Source: Acidobacteriota bacterium (GTDB lineage: Bacteria > Acidobacteriota > Terriglobia > Terriglobales > Acidobacteriaceae). Taken from it: a stretch of DNA of 12,768 bases. Positions 6,743 to 12,768 of the stretch are shown here, in pieces (position 1 is the stretch's first letter; each line of letters starts with the position of its first letter). Below the pieces are notes generated by a model. That model worked only from the letters and a program-made list of their open reading frames with translations, was not told the DNA's origin and made no database searches. Location: positions 1-12,768 of the forward strand of contig JAJYAE010000105.1 in the NCBI GenBank assembly GCA_021779695.1, read 5' to 3'. The position numbers and the translations under genes were made by a program.

Positions 6743-8121
6743 TCGCCGCCCTCTTGCACCGCAGCTTCTTCTTCCTGTACGTCGGGCAGAACGAACCGCC
6801 GTTTGCTGGCGTCAAAGTCAAACAGCTCAGCATAGCGGCCCCATGTGATGGCCGTTTCCATCTGGCGCTGGCACTCGTCTTCGCTGAACTGTTCATCCAG
6901 CATATCGAGGAAGAAGTCCTCCGGCACCGTGTGATCGCTCTTGGCTTCCAGCGCGCGCGCGATCTGGCGCAGCAGAAGCACATTCTTCTCCGCCGCATCC
7001 CGGAAGATCTCCTTCTGCCGCAGAATTTCCGAGTTTGCAAACTCCGTTCCTGACTCCGTCAACGTGACGTCGCCTTCTTCTACGTTGAGAAATCCAAGCA
7101 ACTGAGCTGCGTCCACGATCGGAAGCAAATCATCGATCTCGAACGCCAGATCGTCGGCCAGGCGATAAATATCCTCCCGTCCGCCCCTGTCCACCAGGAG
7201 TTCCAGCAGTCCTGCGACTCCGCCGGGGCGCGCATGCGGCAGCATCTGATACCGCATTTGCCGCTGGTCGCGGACGCGACGCCCGGTCTGCTGCTCCGGG
7301 GCTTCCGCGGGAGCGATATCGGGTCGAGTCAGAACTTTATAGATGTAGTCCACAAGCTGCGTGAAGGCCTCCGACTTGCGATCGCGCGGCTGGGCAAGCT
7401 GCACTTTGAAGTCAGTCCGAATATGGCCGGGATTTCGTCCCAGGACGATGATGCGATCGGCCAGCAAGACCGCCTCTTCAATGTTGTGCGTCACCAGAAA
7501 AACTGCCTGCGTGGGCATCGTCTTCTTCGTCCACAGTTCCAGGAGTTCACTGCGCAGGTTTTCAGCCGTTAACACATCGAGGGCGGAGAATGGCTCGTCC
7601 ATGAAGAGCACTTCAGGCTCCACCACAAGAGCGCGGGCGAAGCCCACCCGCTGCCGCATGCCGCCCGAGAGTTCCTTGGGGTACGCTGCCTCGAATCCGT
7701 CCAGTCCGACCGTGTCCAGCATCTTCAGGCTGCGCTCGCGCCGCTGAGGTGCGGGAACTCCGCGTGCCTGTAGCGGAGCTTCCACATTTTCAAGCACCGT
7801 AAGCCATGGAAAGAGCGCGAAGCTTTGAAAGACGATGGAGACATTGGCGGCTGCGTGTTGAATCGGGCGCTCATGCCAGTACACCTGCCCGGCCGACGGC
7901 CGCGAGAGCCCGCTCAACATTCGCAGCATGGTGGATTTGCCCGAGCCCGAGGGACCCAATAGCGCGACAATCTCTCCCGGCACAATGCTCAGATCCGTTG
8001 GCGCAATCACCTGGATCCGGTTCTGGCTCGGTTGCGCGTAATATTTCTCAATTCTCTCGGCTCGAATGATCGTTCCACTGCCTGCCGGCTTTCCGAGCGC
8101 AGTGGCGAATGTTTCCTGCAT
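6739..8121 (-). CDS. ABC transporter ATP-binding protein with C-terminal AAA-associated domain
   Basis: A 460-residue NitT/TauT-family ATPase that energises the duplicated permease encoded next. All ABC motifs are intact: Walker A GPSGSGKST (56-64), Q-loop in VFQSFALFPWL (Q99), signature LSGGMRQR (151-158), Walker B VLFMDEP (171-177) and switch histidine in LVTHNIEEA (H212). The nucleotide-binding domain ends near residue 265. The remaining ~180 residues, from about 290, resemble the AAA-associated C-terminal domain found on some nitrate/sulfonate/bicarbonate-type ATPases, whose role is uncertain and may be regulatory. I start at ATG 8121 because GAGGAG lies 9 bases upstream; ATG 8130 directly abuts it and TTG 8145 precedes it. 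No substrate-binding protein gene adjoins. Confidence 0.92.
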   Translation of the reverse strand: MQETFATALGKPAGSGTIIRAERIEKYYAQPSQNRIQVIAPTDLSIVPGEIVALLGPSGSGKSTMLRMLSGLSRPSAGQVYWHERPIQHAAANVSIVFQSFALFPWLTVLENVEAPLQARGVPAPQRRERSLKMLDTVGLDGFEAAYPKELSGGMRQRVGFARALVVEPEVLFMDEPFSALDVLTAENLRSELLELWTKKTMPTQAVFLVTHNIEEAVLLADRIIVLGRNPGHIRTDFKVQLAQPRDRKSEAFTQLVDYIYKVLTRPDIAPAEAPEQQTGRRVRDQRQMRYQMLPHARPGGVAGLLELLVDRGGREDIYRLADDLAFEIDDLLPIVDAAQLLGFLNVEEGDVTLTESGTEFANSEILRQKEIFRDAAEKNVLLLRQIARALEAKSDHTVPEDFFLDMLDEQFSEDECQRQMETAITWGRYAELFDFDASKRRFVLPDVQEEEAAVQEGGE

Positions 8122-8236
8122 GGCAGGCATCTCCTCATGTGGCAACCCTGTACGGAATTGCCTGTCTTTAAAAGTCTAGGTCCGCTGCGTAACGTCGGCG
8201 TGAATTCCTTTGCCGCGGGGTACGCCTCCGGGGAGT

Positions 8237-8269
8237 CGCTTTGCCAGGCTTGCACTTGCGGGCAAAGCG
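8237..8269. repeat. Perfect 9-base inverted repeat in the divergent intergenic region
   Basis: CGCTTTGCC and GGCAAAGCG flank a 15-base loop, midway between the divergent ATPase and response-regulator genes (gap 8122-8394, 273 bases). It could be a protein-binding site or a leader hairpin of the ATPase transcript. There is no T-tract, so it is not an obvious terminator. No riboswitch consensus was recognised in this gap. Confidence 0.45.
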
Positions 8270-8394
8270 TATCATGCTTTTAGCGCACTCTGTTTCGTCT
8301 GCGAGCGGGCCGGGCCGTTAAGGCGCTGCTCGTGTAGCGATGCAATAAACGAATGAAAGCCGCAATACGATAAAAGGACCAGCTTTAGGAGAGT

Positions 8395-8766
8395 ATGCCC
8401 GAAAATCACGTCAAGCCCAAGGTTCTTGTTGTCGACGATGAGCAAGTCATCGCAAATACCCTTGCCATGATTCTGAACCAAAGCGGTTTTGAGGCTCATC
8501 CTGTCTATTCCGGAGAAAAAGCCGTCGAAATGGCGGCAGCGCTGCAACCGGACATGCTGATCACCGATGTGATTATGGCCGACCTTAATGGGATCGATGC
8601 GGCCATTCGTATCCGGGCCATGCTCCCCGCCATAAAGATTCTCCTTTTCTCGGGTCAGGCGGCCACCGCCGATCTGCTGGAAAAGGCGCGCGCACAGGGG
8701 TACGAGTTTGAAATCCTGGCCAAGCCCGTTCATCCGCAGGACCTGCTGAGCAAGCTGCGCGGATAA
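8395..8766 (+). CDS. Stand-alone CheY-like response regulator receiver
   Basis: A 123-residue protein consisting only of a receiver domain. The acidic pocket DDE (14-16), phospho-acceptor D58 in MLITDVIM, switch serine S86 in LLFSGQ and invariant lysine K110 in LAKPVHP are all present, so it should be phosphorylatable. There is no DNA-binding or enzymatic output domain, and no histidine kinase in the window, so its partner and output are unknown; such proteins commonly act as phospho-relay intermediates or by protein contact. AGGAGA lies just before the ATG. It is the only plus-strand gene recognised here, divergent from the ABC ATPase gene and ending 23 bases from the convergent recR stop with no visible terminator between. 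Confidence 0.92.
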   Translation: MPENHVKPKVLVVDDEQVIANTLAMILNQSGFEAHPVYSGEKAVEMAAALQPDMLITDVIMADLNGIDAAIRIRAMLPAIKILLFSGQAATADLLEKARAQGYEFEILAKPVHPQDLLSKLRG

Positions 8767-8789
8767 TCCTTAATCGATCGGCAAGGCGT

Positions 8790-9395
8790 TCAGGGCTTCA
8801 ATTCGTGGCGCCCCTCCAGCGCCCGCGCCATCGTGACTTCATCGGCATATTCAATATCGCTCCCAGCCGGAACGCCTGTCGCAATGCGAGTCACCCGGGC
8901 AGCTTTGCCGCGCAGCGCATTGGCCAGCCAGTTCGCAGTCGCTTCGCCTTCCAGTGTCGGACTCGTAGCCAGAATCACCTCATCCACCTCGCCGCGCTCG
9001 ACGCGACCCACCAGCGTCGCCGTGCGAAGCTGGTCCGGTCCCACTCCGTGCAACGGAGAAAGCGTGCCGTGCAAGACGTGATAGACGCCGTGAAACCCCT
9101 GCGTTCGCTCAATGGCTGCAATGTTGGTTGGTTCCTCCACCACGCAGACCAGCCTGTGATTGCGCGCCGGATTCGCGCAATAAGCGCAAGGGTCTACGTC
9201 GGTCACGTTGTTGCAGACCGAACAGAGGTGCAGGCTGGCCTTGAGCGCGCGCACGGCTTCTGCAAGAGCACTCGCGTCCTCATCCGACGAGCGCAAAAGA
9301 TGGAACGCATAGCGCTGGGCGGTCTTTGTGCCCACACCGGGCAGCTTCTTCAATTCCTCAATAAGCCGGGCCATCGGCTCGGCATAGCGTGACAC
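8790..9395 (-). CDS. recR: Recombination mediator RecR
   Basis: A 201-residue RecR, full length for the family. With RecO and RecF it loads RecA on SSB-coated gaps during repair of stalled forks. Visible domains are the N-terminal helix-hairpin-helix (LIEELKKLPGVGTKTAQRYAFHLL, with residues 18-30 central), a four-cysteine zinc finger (C58, C61, C70, C73) and a TOPRIM domain starting VCVVEEPTNIAAIE and continuing through YHVLHGTLSPLHGVGP. The start is GTG at 9395, with GGGAGG about 8 bases upstream and the family's usual short lead before PMARLIEELKKLPG. It is the last gene of the dnaX cluster, 30 bases behind the metallo-hydrolase. Confidence 0.97.
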   Translation of the reverse strand: MSRYAEPMARLIEELKKLPGVGTKTAQRYAFHLLRSSDEDASALAEAVRALKASLHLCSVCNNVTDVDPCAYCANPARNHRLVCVVEEPTNIAAIERTQGFHGVYHVLHGTLSPLHGVGPDQLRTATLVGRVERGEVDEVILATSPTLEGEATANWLANALRGKAARVTRIATGVPAGSDIEYADEVTMARALEGRHELKP

Positions 9396-9425
9396 GGCCT
9401 GATCCTCCCTGATGTTCCGCCGTGC

Positions 9426-10385
9426 TCAGACGGTTCGATAGACGATTCCGCCAAAGACGTCCGGAGCCATGAAGCCTTTGCCCCATTTAGCGTCGAATTC
9501 TGCTGTCGGCTTTTTTGCCAGCGCTTCCTGCTCGCTCAATCCCTGCTTCTTGAGCCCTGCTACCTTCTCCCGCACCGCCGAAAGCATTTCATGGTACGCC
9601 GCGAGTTCTTCCCTGGTGCCAAGTGGCCCGTGCCCGGGAATGATCTTCGTCGCATTGTCCGCGATCTCCAGGCCCTGCCTGCTGCCGGCGATCATGCCGT
9701 CAATGTTGCCGCCAGTCCCTTCGTCGATGAATGGATACATCCCGTTGAACCAGATATCGCCCAGGTGAAGGACATTCGCGTGCTTGAAGTGGATGTAGAT
9801 GTCGCTGTCTGTATGCGCCGGCGCAAAGTGCACCAGGTCGAGCGTGTCCCCATTGCGGAAGACAGTCATCGTGCTGTCGAAAACCTGCGTGGGGAGAGCC
9901 CCCACGGGCGAGGGATCGACCGTCCGATGGAAAAGCTTCATCACCTGTGAGTGGCTGAGCCGGTCGCGGGTCAGACGATGCGCGAGAATCGAGAAGCCTG
10001 CCGCATGCATGCCCTCGTTGCCGCCCGTGTGGTCCTGGTGCCAATGCGTGTTGATGAGTTGGCTCGGAGCGGATGGTGCTGCGGGCACCAGCGCGGCGAT
10101 GGCTTCACGAATGCGAGGTACCGCCGGAGCGAAGCTTGCGTCAATCAGCAACAGCCCGTCGGGTCCCGTCTGGAGCACCATATTGCCACCCGCACCCTGC
10201 AAAAGGTAGACATTCTCGGCGAGTCGGGTGGACTTCACCGCTACTTTGCCTGGATCATCCTGTGCCGCGGCGTTGTGCGGCGCATTGGCGGCCTGCGCAA
10301 GAGCCCAGCGCGGAGCCATTGCTGCTCCGGCAGCACTCAGACCAAACTGCAGAAAGCTTCTGCGACTTGCGATTGAAAGCATCAT
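9426..10385 (-). CDS. Tat-exported metallo-beta-lactamase-fold hydrolase
   Basis: A 319-residue zinc hydrolase of the MBL fold. The N-terminus has a twin-arginine motif SRRSFLQFG (7-15), a hydrophobic alanine-rich core and a likely signal peptidase site after WALA (about residue 30), so it should fold in the cytoplasm and be exported. The dinuclear site is complete: HWHQDH (114-119), H191 in APAHTDSD, D210 in LHLGDIWF and H252 in IPGHGPLG. The pattern is that of general MBL hydrolases with aspartate as bridging ligand; nothing identifies a beta-lactam or other specific substrate. Two adjacent ATGs (10385 and 10382) are possible; GGAGG is 5 bases from the second. It lies 17 bases after ybaB and 30 before recR, inside an otherwise classical DNA-metabolism cluster, so its placement is odd and likely only a matter of shared transcription. 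Confidence 0.92.
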   Translation of the reverse strand: MMLSIASRRSFLQFGLSAAGAAMAPRWALAQAANAPHNAAAQDDPGKVAVKSTRLAENVYLLQGAGGNMVLQTGPDGLLLIDASFAPAVPRIREAIAALVPAAPSAPSQLINTHWHQDHTGGNEGMHAAGFSILAHRLTRDRLSHSQVMKLFHRTVDPSPVGALPTQVFDSTMTVFRNGDTLDLVHFAPAHTDSDIYIHFKHANVLHLGDIWFNGMYPFIDEGTGGNIDGMIAGSRQGLEIADNATKIIPGHGPLGTREELAAYHEMLSAVREKVAGLKKQGLSEQEALAKKPTAEFDAKWGKGFMAPDVFGGIVYRTV

Positions 10386-10402
10386 GACCTCCCTGCCAAA
10401 TC

Positions 10403-10729
10403 TCAGCCCAGCCCGGGCAGATTCAGTCCGCCCAGCATCCCCTGCACACTCGATTGAATCGCCTCGTCCGCCTTGCGGCCCGCTTCGTTTACCGCGGAGA
10501 CAATCAGGTCTTCCAGCATCTCCACATCAGCCTGATTCCCGCTTAAGCTGGTGACTGCCGCCGCGTCGATATGCAGCTTGAGCAGTTGCTTCTTGCCGTT
10601 CATCGTGGCCAGCACGGCACCGCCTCCGCTCGACCCCTCGACGACCGTTTGCTCCAGCTTCTTCTTCATCTCCTCCTGCATCTGGTTGGCCTGTGAGAGC
10701 ATTTCCCCCAGCTTCAGTGGATTGATCAT
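10403..10729 (-). CDS. ybaB: YbaB/EbfC-family nucleoid-associated protein
   Basis: A 108-residue small DNA-binding protein. The sequence follows the family: an N-terminal helix with LGEMLSQANQMQEEMKKKLEQ (an amphipathic helix, residues 7-27), a glycine-rich turn before AVLATMNGKKQLLKLHID, and a C-terminal helix MLEDLIVSAVNEAGRKADEA. Family members form dimers and bind DNA with little sequence specificity; some affect gene expression globally. A ribosome site AAGGGA lies 5-6 bases before the ATG. It follows dnaX by 19 bases, the arrangement found in many bacteria, where it is co-transcribed with dnaX and recR. The C-terminal tail is glycine/leucine-rich, as is common. Confidence 0.97.
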   Translation of the reverse strand: MINPLKLGEMLSQANQMQEEMKKKLEQTVVEGSSGGGAVLATMNGKKQLLKLHIDAAAVTSLSGNQADVEMLEDLIVSAVNEAGRKADEAIQSSVQGMLGGLNLPGLG

Positions 10730-10748
10730 GATGTTCCCTTTCGCGCCT

Positions 10749-12671
10749 CTATTTGGACCGCAGGTCGACTACGCTCCGGACCTCGGCCTTGAAGATTTCC
10801 TTTGCTTTCTGCACCATTGGATGCGCCAACGCTGCCTCCTGCACGCTGCCGGCCATTGGTGCCGCCATGGAAACGGATCCCGCAGGGGCAGCGCCGGCCC
10901 CTGGAACGACCAGGAAACGAGATGGCGCGCCGAGTCGCTGCAACTCCTGGCGAATGATTTTTTCCGAGGTTGCGTTCACTGTCAGGCTCAACATCTTCTT
11001 GCCCATCGGCGCGGTCTCAATACGCACGCTTGAGCCTTCGACGCTCCACGTCGCTGCGCCCAGCAGTTGTGATGCGGAGGAGTGACCGCCCTGTTCGAGC
11101 GCGCTCACCACCGCCTGTCGCATGGTCTCCGCGTCAACAGCACCACCGGCGGGTGCATTCTCGGGCGCCTTTGCCAGAGACCCCTCCGTAAGCGAAGAGG
11201 TGAATCCCGTTGGAGTCGCTGCGACCACCGGTTCTGCTTTTGCTTCCAGCGTGACGCGTTGTGGTTCACTGGCCGGTGCAGAAATCGGCCGCGGCATTTC
11301 TGTCACGTTCGAGCCTGAACTCACCGGCTTAGTGCTGCTCTCCATTGTGCGGTTCGGGCCCCAGTTGCCGCCGGCCGAGCCAAACGGCGAAATGCTTGGC
11401 GCGGCGGCCGGCGCTGCCGGTGATGCTGATGCGCTGCGCGCAGTGCTCGCCAGTGGTCTCTGCGCCGGAGTGGGCGAAGGATTTGCCGATGTCTTGCCGG
11501 GCAGGCTCTTTCCTCCCAGCGCGCTCAGCAGCTCTTCCAGCGGCAACAGGCGCTGTGCGTGAACCAACTTCATGAGACCCAACTCCAGATGGAACCGCTG
11601 CTCCTGCCGAAAGTTCAGGTCGTCGAAGGTCCGCAGCATGATTTGCAGATTGCGCGTCAGCTCTTCTTCAGTGAAGAGCATCGCCGTGCGTGCCGCCCTC
11701 GCCCGCTCATCACCGCTGATCTGCAAAAGCTCTGTCTGCTCGCCGCCCAGCTTGGCCATCAATGCATTCCGCAGGTAGCGCACCATTTGCCGCGCCAGCG
11801 AGGACGGGCTGTGCCCGGCATTCAGCAGGATGTTCAGTTGCTCCATCAGCGCAATGCTTTCACCCTGCGCCGCGGCTTCCATCAGCCGCTCAAAGACGGT
11901 CTGCGGCACAGAGCCCATCAGATCGCGAATCTGCCCCGCCGCCAGCACCGGCCTGTCATCCTGCACTGGAGCGGAAGCAATCGCCTGGTCCATGATGGAG
12001 AGCGCATCGCGCATCGAGCCATCTCCGGCCTCGGCCAACAGTGCCAATGCCGCATCCTCAGCCCCCACCTGCTCCTCGCGCGCGATCTTTCGCAGTTGCT
12101 CAAGAATGTCGTCAAAGCGCACGGCGTGAAAGCTGAAGTGCTGGCAGCGCGAGCGGATCGTCTGCGGAATGTTCTCCGGCTCCGTCGTAGCCATCATGAA
12201 GATGACGTGTGCCGGTGGCTCCTCCAGCGTCTTCAGCAGGGCATTAAAGGCCGCTTCAGTGATCTGGTGCGCCTCGTCGAGAATGTAGATCTTGTAGCGA
12301 TCGCGCGCCGGTGCGTAGCGCGCTGCGTCGCGCAACTCGCGAATCTCATCAATTCCGCGATTTGTGGCGGCGTCGATTTCGATCACGTCCACAGCCGAGC
12401 CTTGGCGAATCTCGCTGCACGAGTCGCAGATGCCACAGGGTTCCGGAGTCGGCCGTTCCGCGGTGCCTACCGCCGTGCGGCAGTTCAACGCCTGCGCCAG
12501 GATACGCGCAATCGTCGTTTTGCCGATGCCGCGATGGCCCGAGAAGATGTAGCCATGCGCAATCCGGTTCTGGCTCAGCGCATTCAGCAGCGTTCGCGTC
12601 ACATGGTCCTGCCCCGCCACGTCGGCAAAGCGTTGCGGACGATACTTCCTGGCCAGAACCTGATACCCCAT
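10749..12671 (-). CDS. dnaX: DNA polymerase III clamp-loader subunit tau/gamma (DnaX)
   Basis: A 640-residue AAA+ clamp-loader ATPase that assembles the sliding clamp on DNA at the replication fork. Residues 1-~220 are the AAA+ module: Walker A GHRGIGKTT (45-53), zinc-binding cysteines C64, C79, C82 and C85, Walker B IYILDEAH (128-135), sensor ATTEP (161-165) and the SRC motif (174-176). The collar domain follows to about residue 370. Residues ~390-530 are a Pro/Ala/Ser-rich low-complexity linker, and a C-terminal domain with SLTVNATSEKIIRQELQRLG follows, as in tau forms. I saw no canonical A-AAA-AAG slippery site; the longest A-run (A6 at 10958-10963, in GAA AAA ATC) is far downstream, so a frameshifted gamma form is not supported. 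AGAAGGAG precedes the ATG by 8 bases. First gene of its cluster. Confidence 0.97.
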   Translation of the reverse strand: MGYQVLARKYRPQRFADVAGQDHVTRTLLNALSQNRIAHGYIFSGHRGIGKTTIARILAQALNCRTAVGTAERPTPEPCGICDSCSEIRQGSAVDVIEIDAATNRGIDEIRELRDAARYAPARDRYKIYILDEAHQITEAAFNALLKTLEEPPAHVIFMMATTEPENIPQTIRSRCQHFSFHAVRFDDILEQLRKIAREEQVGAEDAALALLAEAGDGSMRDALSIMDQAIASAPVQDDRPVLAAGQIRDLMGSVPQTVFERLMEAAAQGESIALMEQLNILLNAGHSPSSLARQMVRYLRNALMAKLGGEQTELLQISGDERARAARTAMLFTEEELTRNLQIMLRTFDDLNFRQEQRFHLELGLMKLVHAQRLLPLEELLSALGGKSLPGKTSANPSPTPAQRPLASTARSASASPAAPAAAPSISPFGSAGGNWGPNRTMESSTKPVSSGSNVTEMPRPISAPASEPQRVTLEAKAEPVVAATPTGFTSSLTEGSLAKAPENAPAGGAVDAETMRQAVVSALEQGGHSSASQLLGAATWSVEGSSVRIETAPMGKKMLSLTVNATSEKIIRQELQRLGAPSRFLVVPGAGAAPAGSVSMAAPMAGSVQEAALAHPMVQKAKEIFKAEVRSVVDLRSK

Positions 12672-12768
12672 GCGAACTGCTCCTTCTGCTGTCTGTTTCC
12701 GTTGATTGCCTAGGTGGGATTGTATCGTTCCGGACCGCAGCCGCGGGTTTGGAAAACCGCGCGAGCGG
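12672..12768 (-). promoter_or_regulatory. dnaX upstream region with candidate -10 and an imperfect palindrome
   Basis: On the minus strand a TACAAT hexamer (12719-12724) sits about 48 bases before the dnaX ATG and resembles a -10 element, but no good -35 is found 16-18 bases further. At 12742-12761 is an imperfect 20-base palindrome, CGCGGGTTT / GGAAAACCGCG, pairing at 16 of 20 positions. It may be the foot of an upstream terminator or an operator; the window ends too soon to tell. Confidence 0.3.

Noticed and set aside
8122..8160. B12-box-like string (AGGAGA...CCTGCC) before the ATPase gene, suggesting a cobalamin riboswitch
   Set aside because: The match needs a two-base insertion and overlaps the ribosome site and alternative start codons. 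The other conserved riboswitch elements are not visible upstream.
8767..8789. Bidirectional terminator between the response regulator and recR
   Set aside because: The 23-base gap shows no hairpin or T-tract.
10958..10963. A6 run in dnaX as a programmed frameshift site
   Set aside because: The codons are GAA AAA ATC, not an X-XXY-YYZ slippery heptamer, and the site is too close to the C-terminus to yield a typical gamma subunit.
11559..12713. Plus-strand open frame of 384 codons opposite dnaX
   Set aside because: dnaX on the other strand has Walker motifs, zinc cysteines and the SRC motif; the plus-strand frame is a histidine/arginine/leucine-rich shadow.
12730..12768. Possible tRNA fragment at the right edge (TTTGGAAAA resembling an anticodon loop)
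   Set aside because: There is no matching D-arm or T-arm sequence on either strand, and the palindrome explains the apparent stem.

Overview
The window is 12,768 bases of moderately GC-rich bacterial DNA. Genes are tightly packed and almost all lie on the minus strand. Gene content (dnaX-ybaB-recR housekeeping cluster, rhamnose catabolism with an unusual sugar-binding IclR-type regulator, Tat-exported metallo-hydrolase) fits a soil-type Acidobacteriota (Terriglobia-like) genome. That placement is an inference from gene style and not a phylogenetic result. No transposase, integrase, CRISPR array, rRNA or tRNA was seen.

Region A (1-3878) is an L-rhamnose catabolic cluster read right to left. 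It holds an L-rhamnose isomerase (rhaI, 3022 to 1829), a transcription factor joining an IclR-type helix-turn-helix to a periplasmic-binding-protein-like sugar sensor (1768 to 656), and the first 173 codons of a bifunctional rhamnulose-1-phosphate aldolase / lactaldehyde-type dehydrogenase (519 to beyond the left edge). The isomerase makes L-rhamnulose; after phosphorylation by a kinase not in the window, the aldolase would cleave it to DHAP and lactaldehyde, which the fused dehydrogenase would oxidise. An 856-base gene-free stretch (3023-3878) lies upstream of rhaI. It contains a candidate promoter, two short inverted repeats and a 43-base imperfect hairpin. One of the inverted repeats lines up centre to centre with another just upstream of the aldolase gene, suggesting a shared operator.

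Region B (3879-8394) is a minus-strand transporter unit: an ABC ATPase with a C-terminal AAA-associated domain (8121 to 6739), a tandemly duplicated NitT/TauT-type permease overlapping it by 4 bases (6742 to 4994), and, 56 bases further, a Gfo/Idh/MocA oxidoreductase (4937 to 3879). No substrate-binding protein is present and the substrate is unknown.

Region C (8395-8766) is a plus-strand, stand-alone CheY-like response regulator, divergent from the transporter and convergent with recR.

Region D (8790-12768) is the recombination/replication cluster, also minus strand: dnaX (12671 to 10749), ybaB/ebfC (10729 to 10403), a Tat-signal metallo-beta-lactamase-fold hydrolase (10385 to 9426) and recR (9395 to 8790). 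Gaps are 17-30 bases, so one transcript is likely. The exported hydrolase between ybaB and recR interrupts a gene order that is otherwise very widely conserved.

The most noteworthy points are the hybrid IclR/sugar-sensor regulator with its candidate operators, the exported hydrolase inside the dnaX-ybaB-recR cluster, and the binding-protein-less duplicated-permease ABC system coupled to a sugar/inositol-type dehydrogenase. I did not find a clearly new defence or mobile system.
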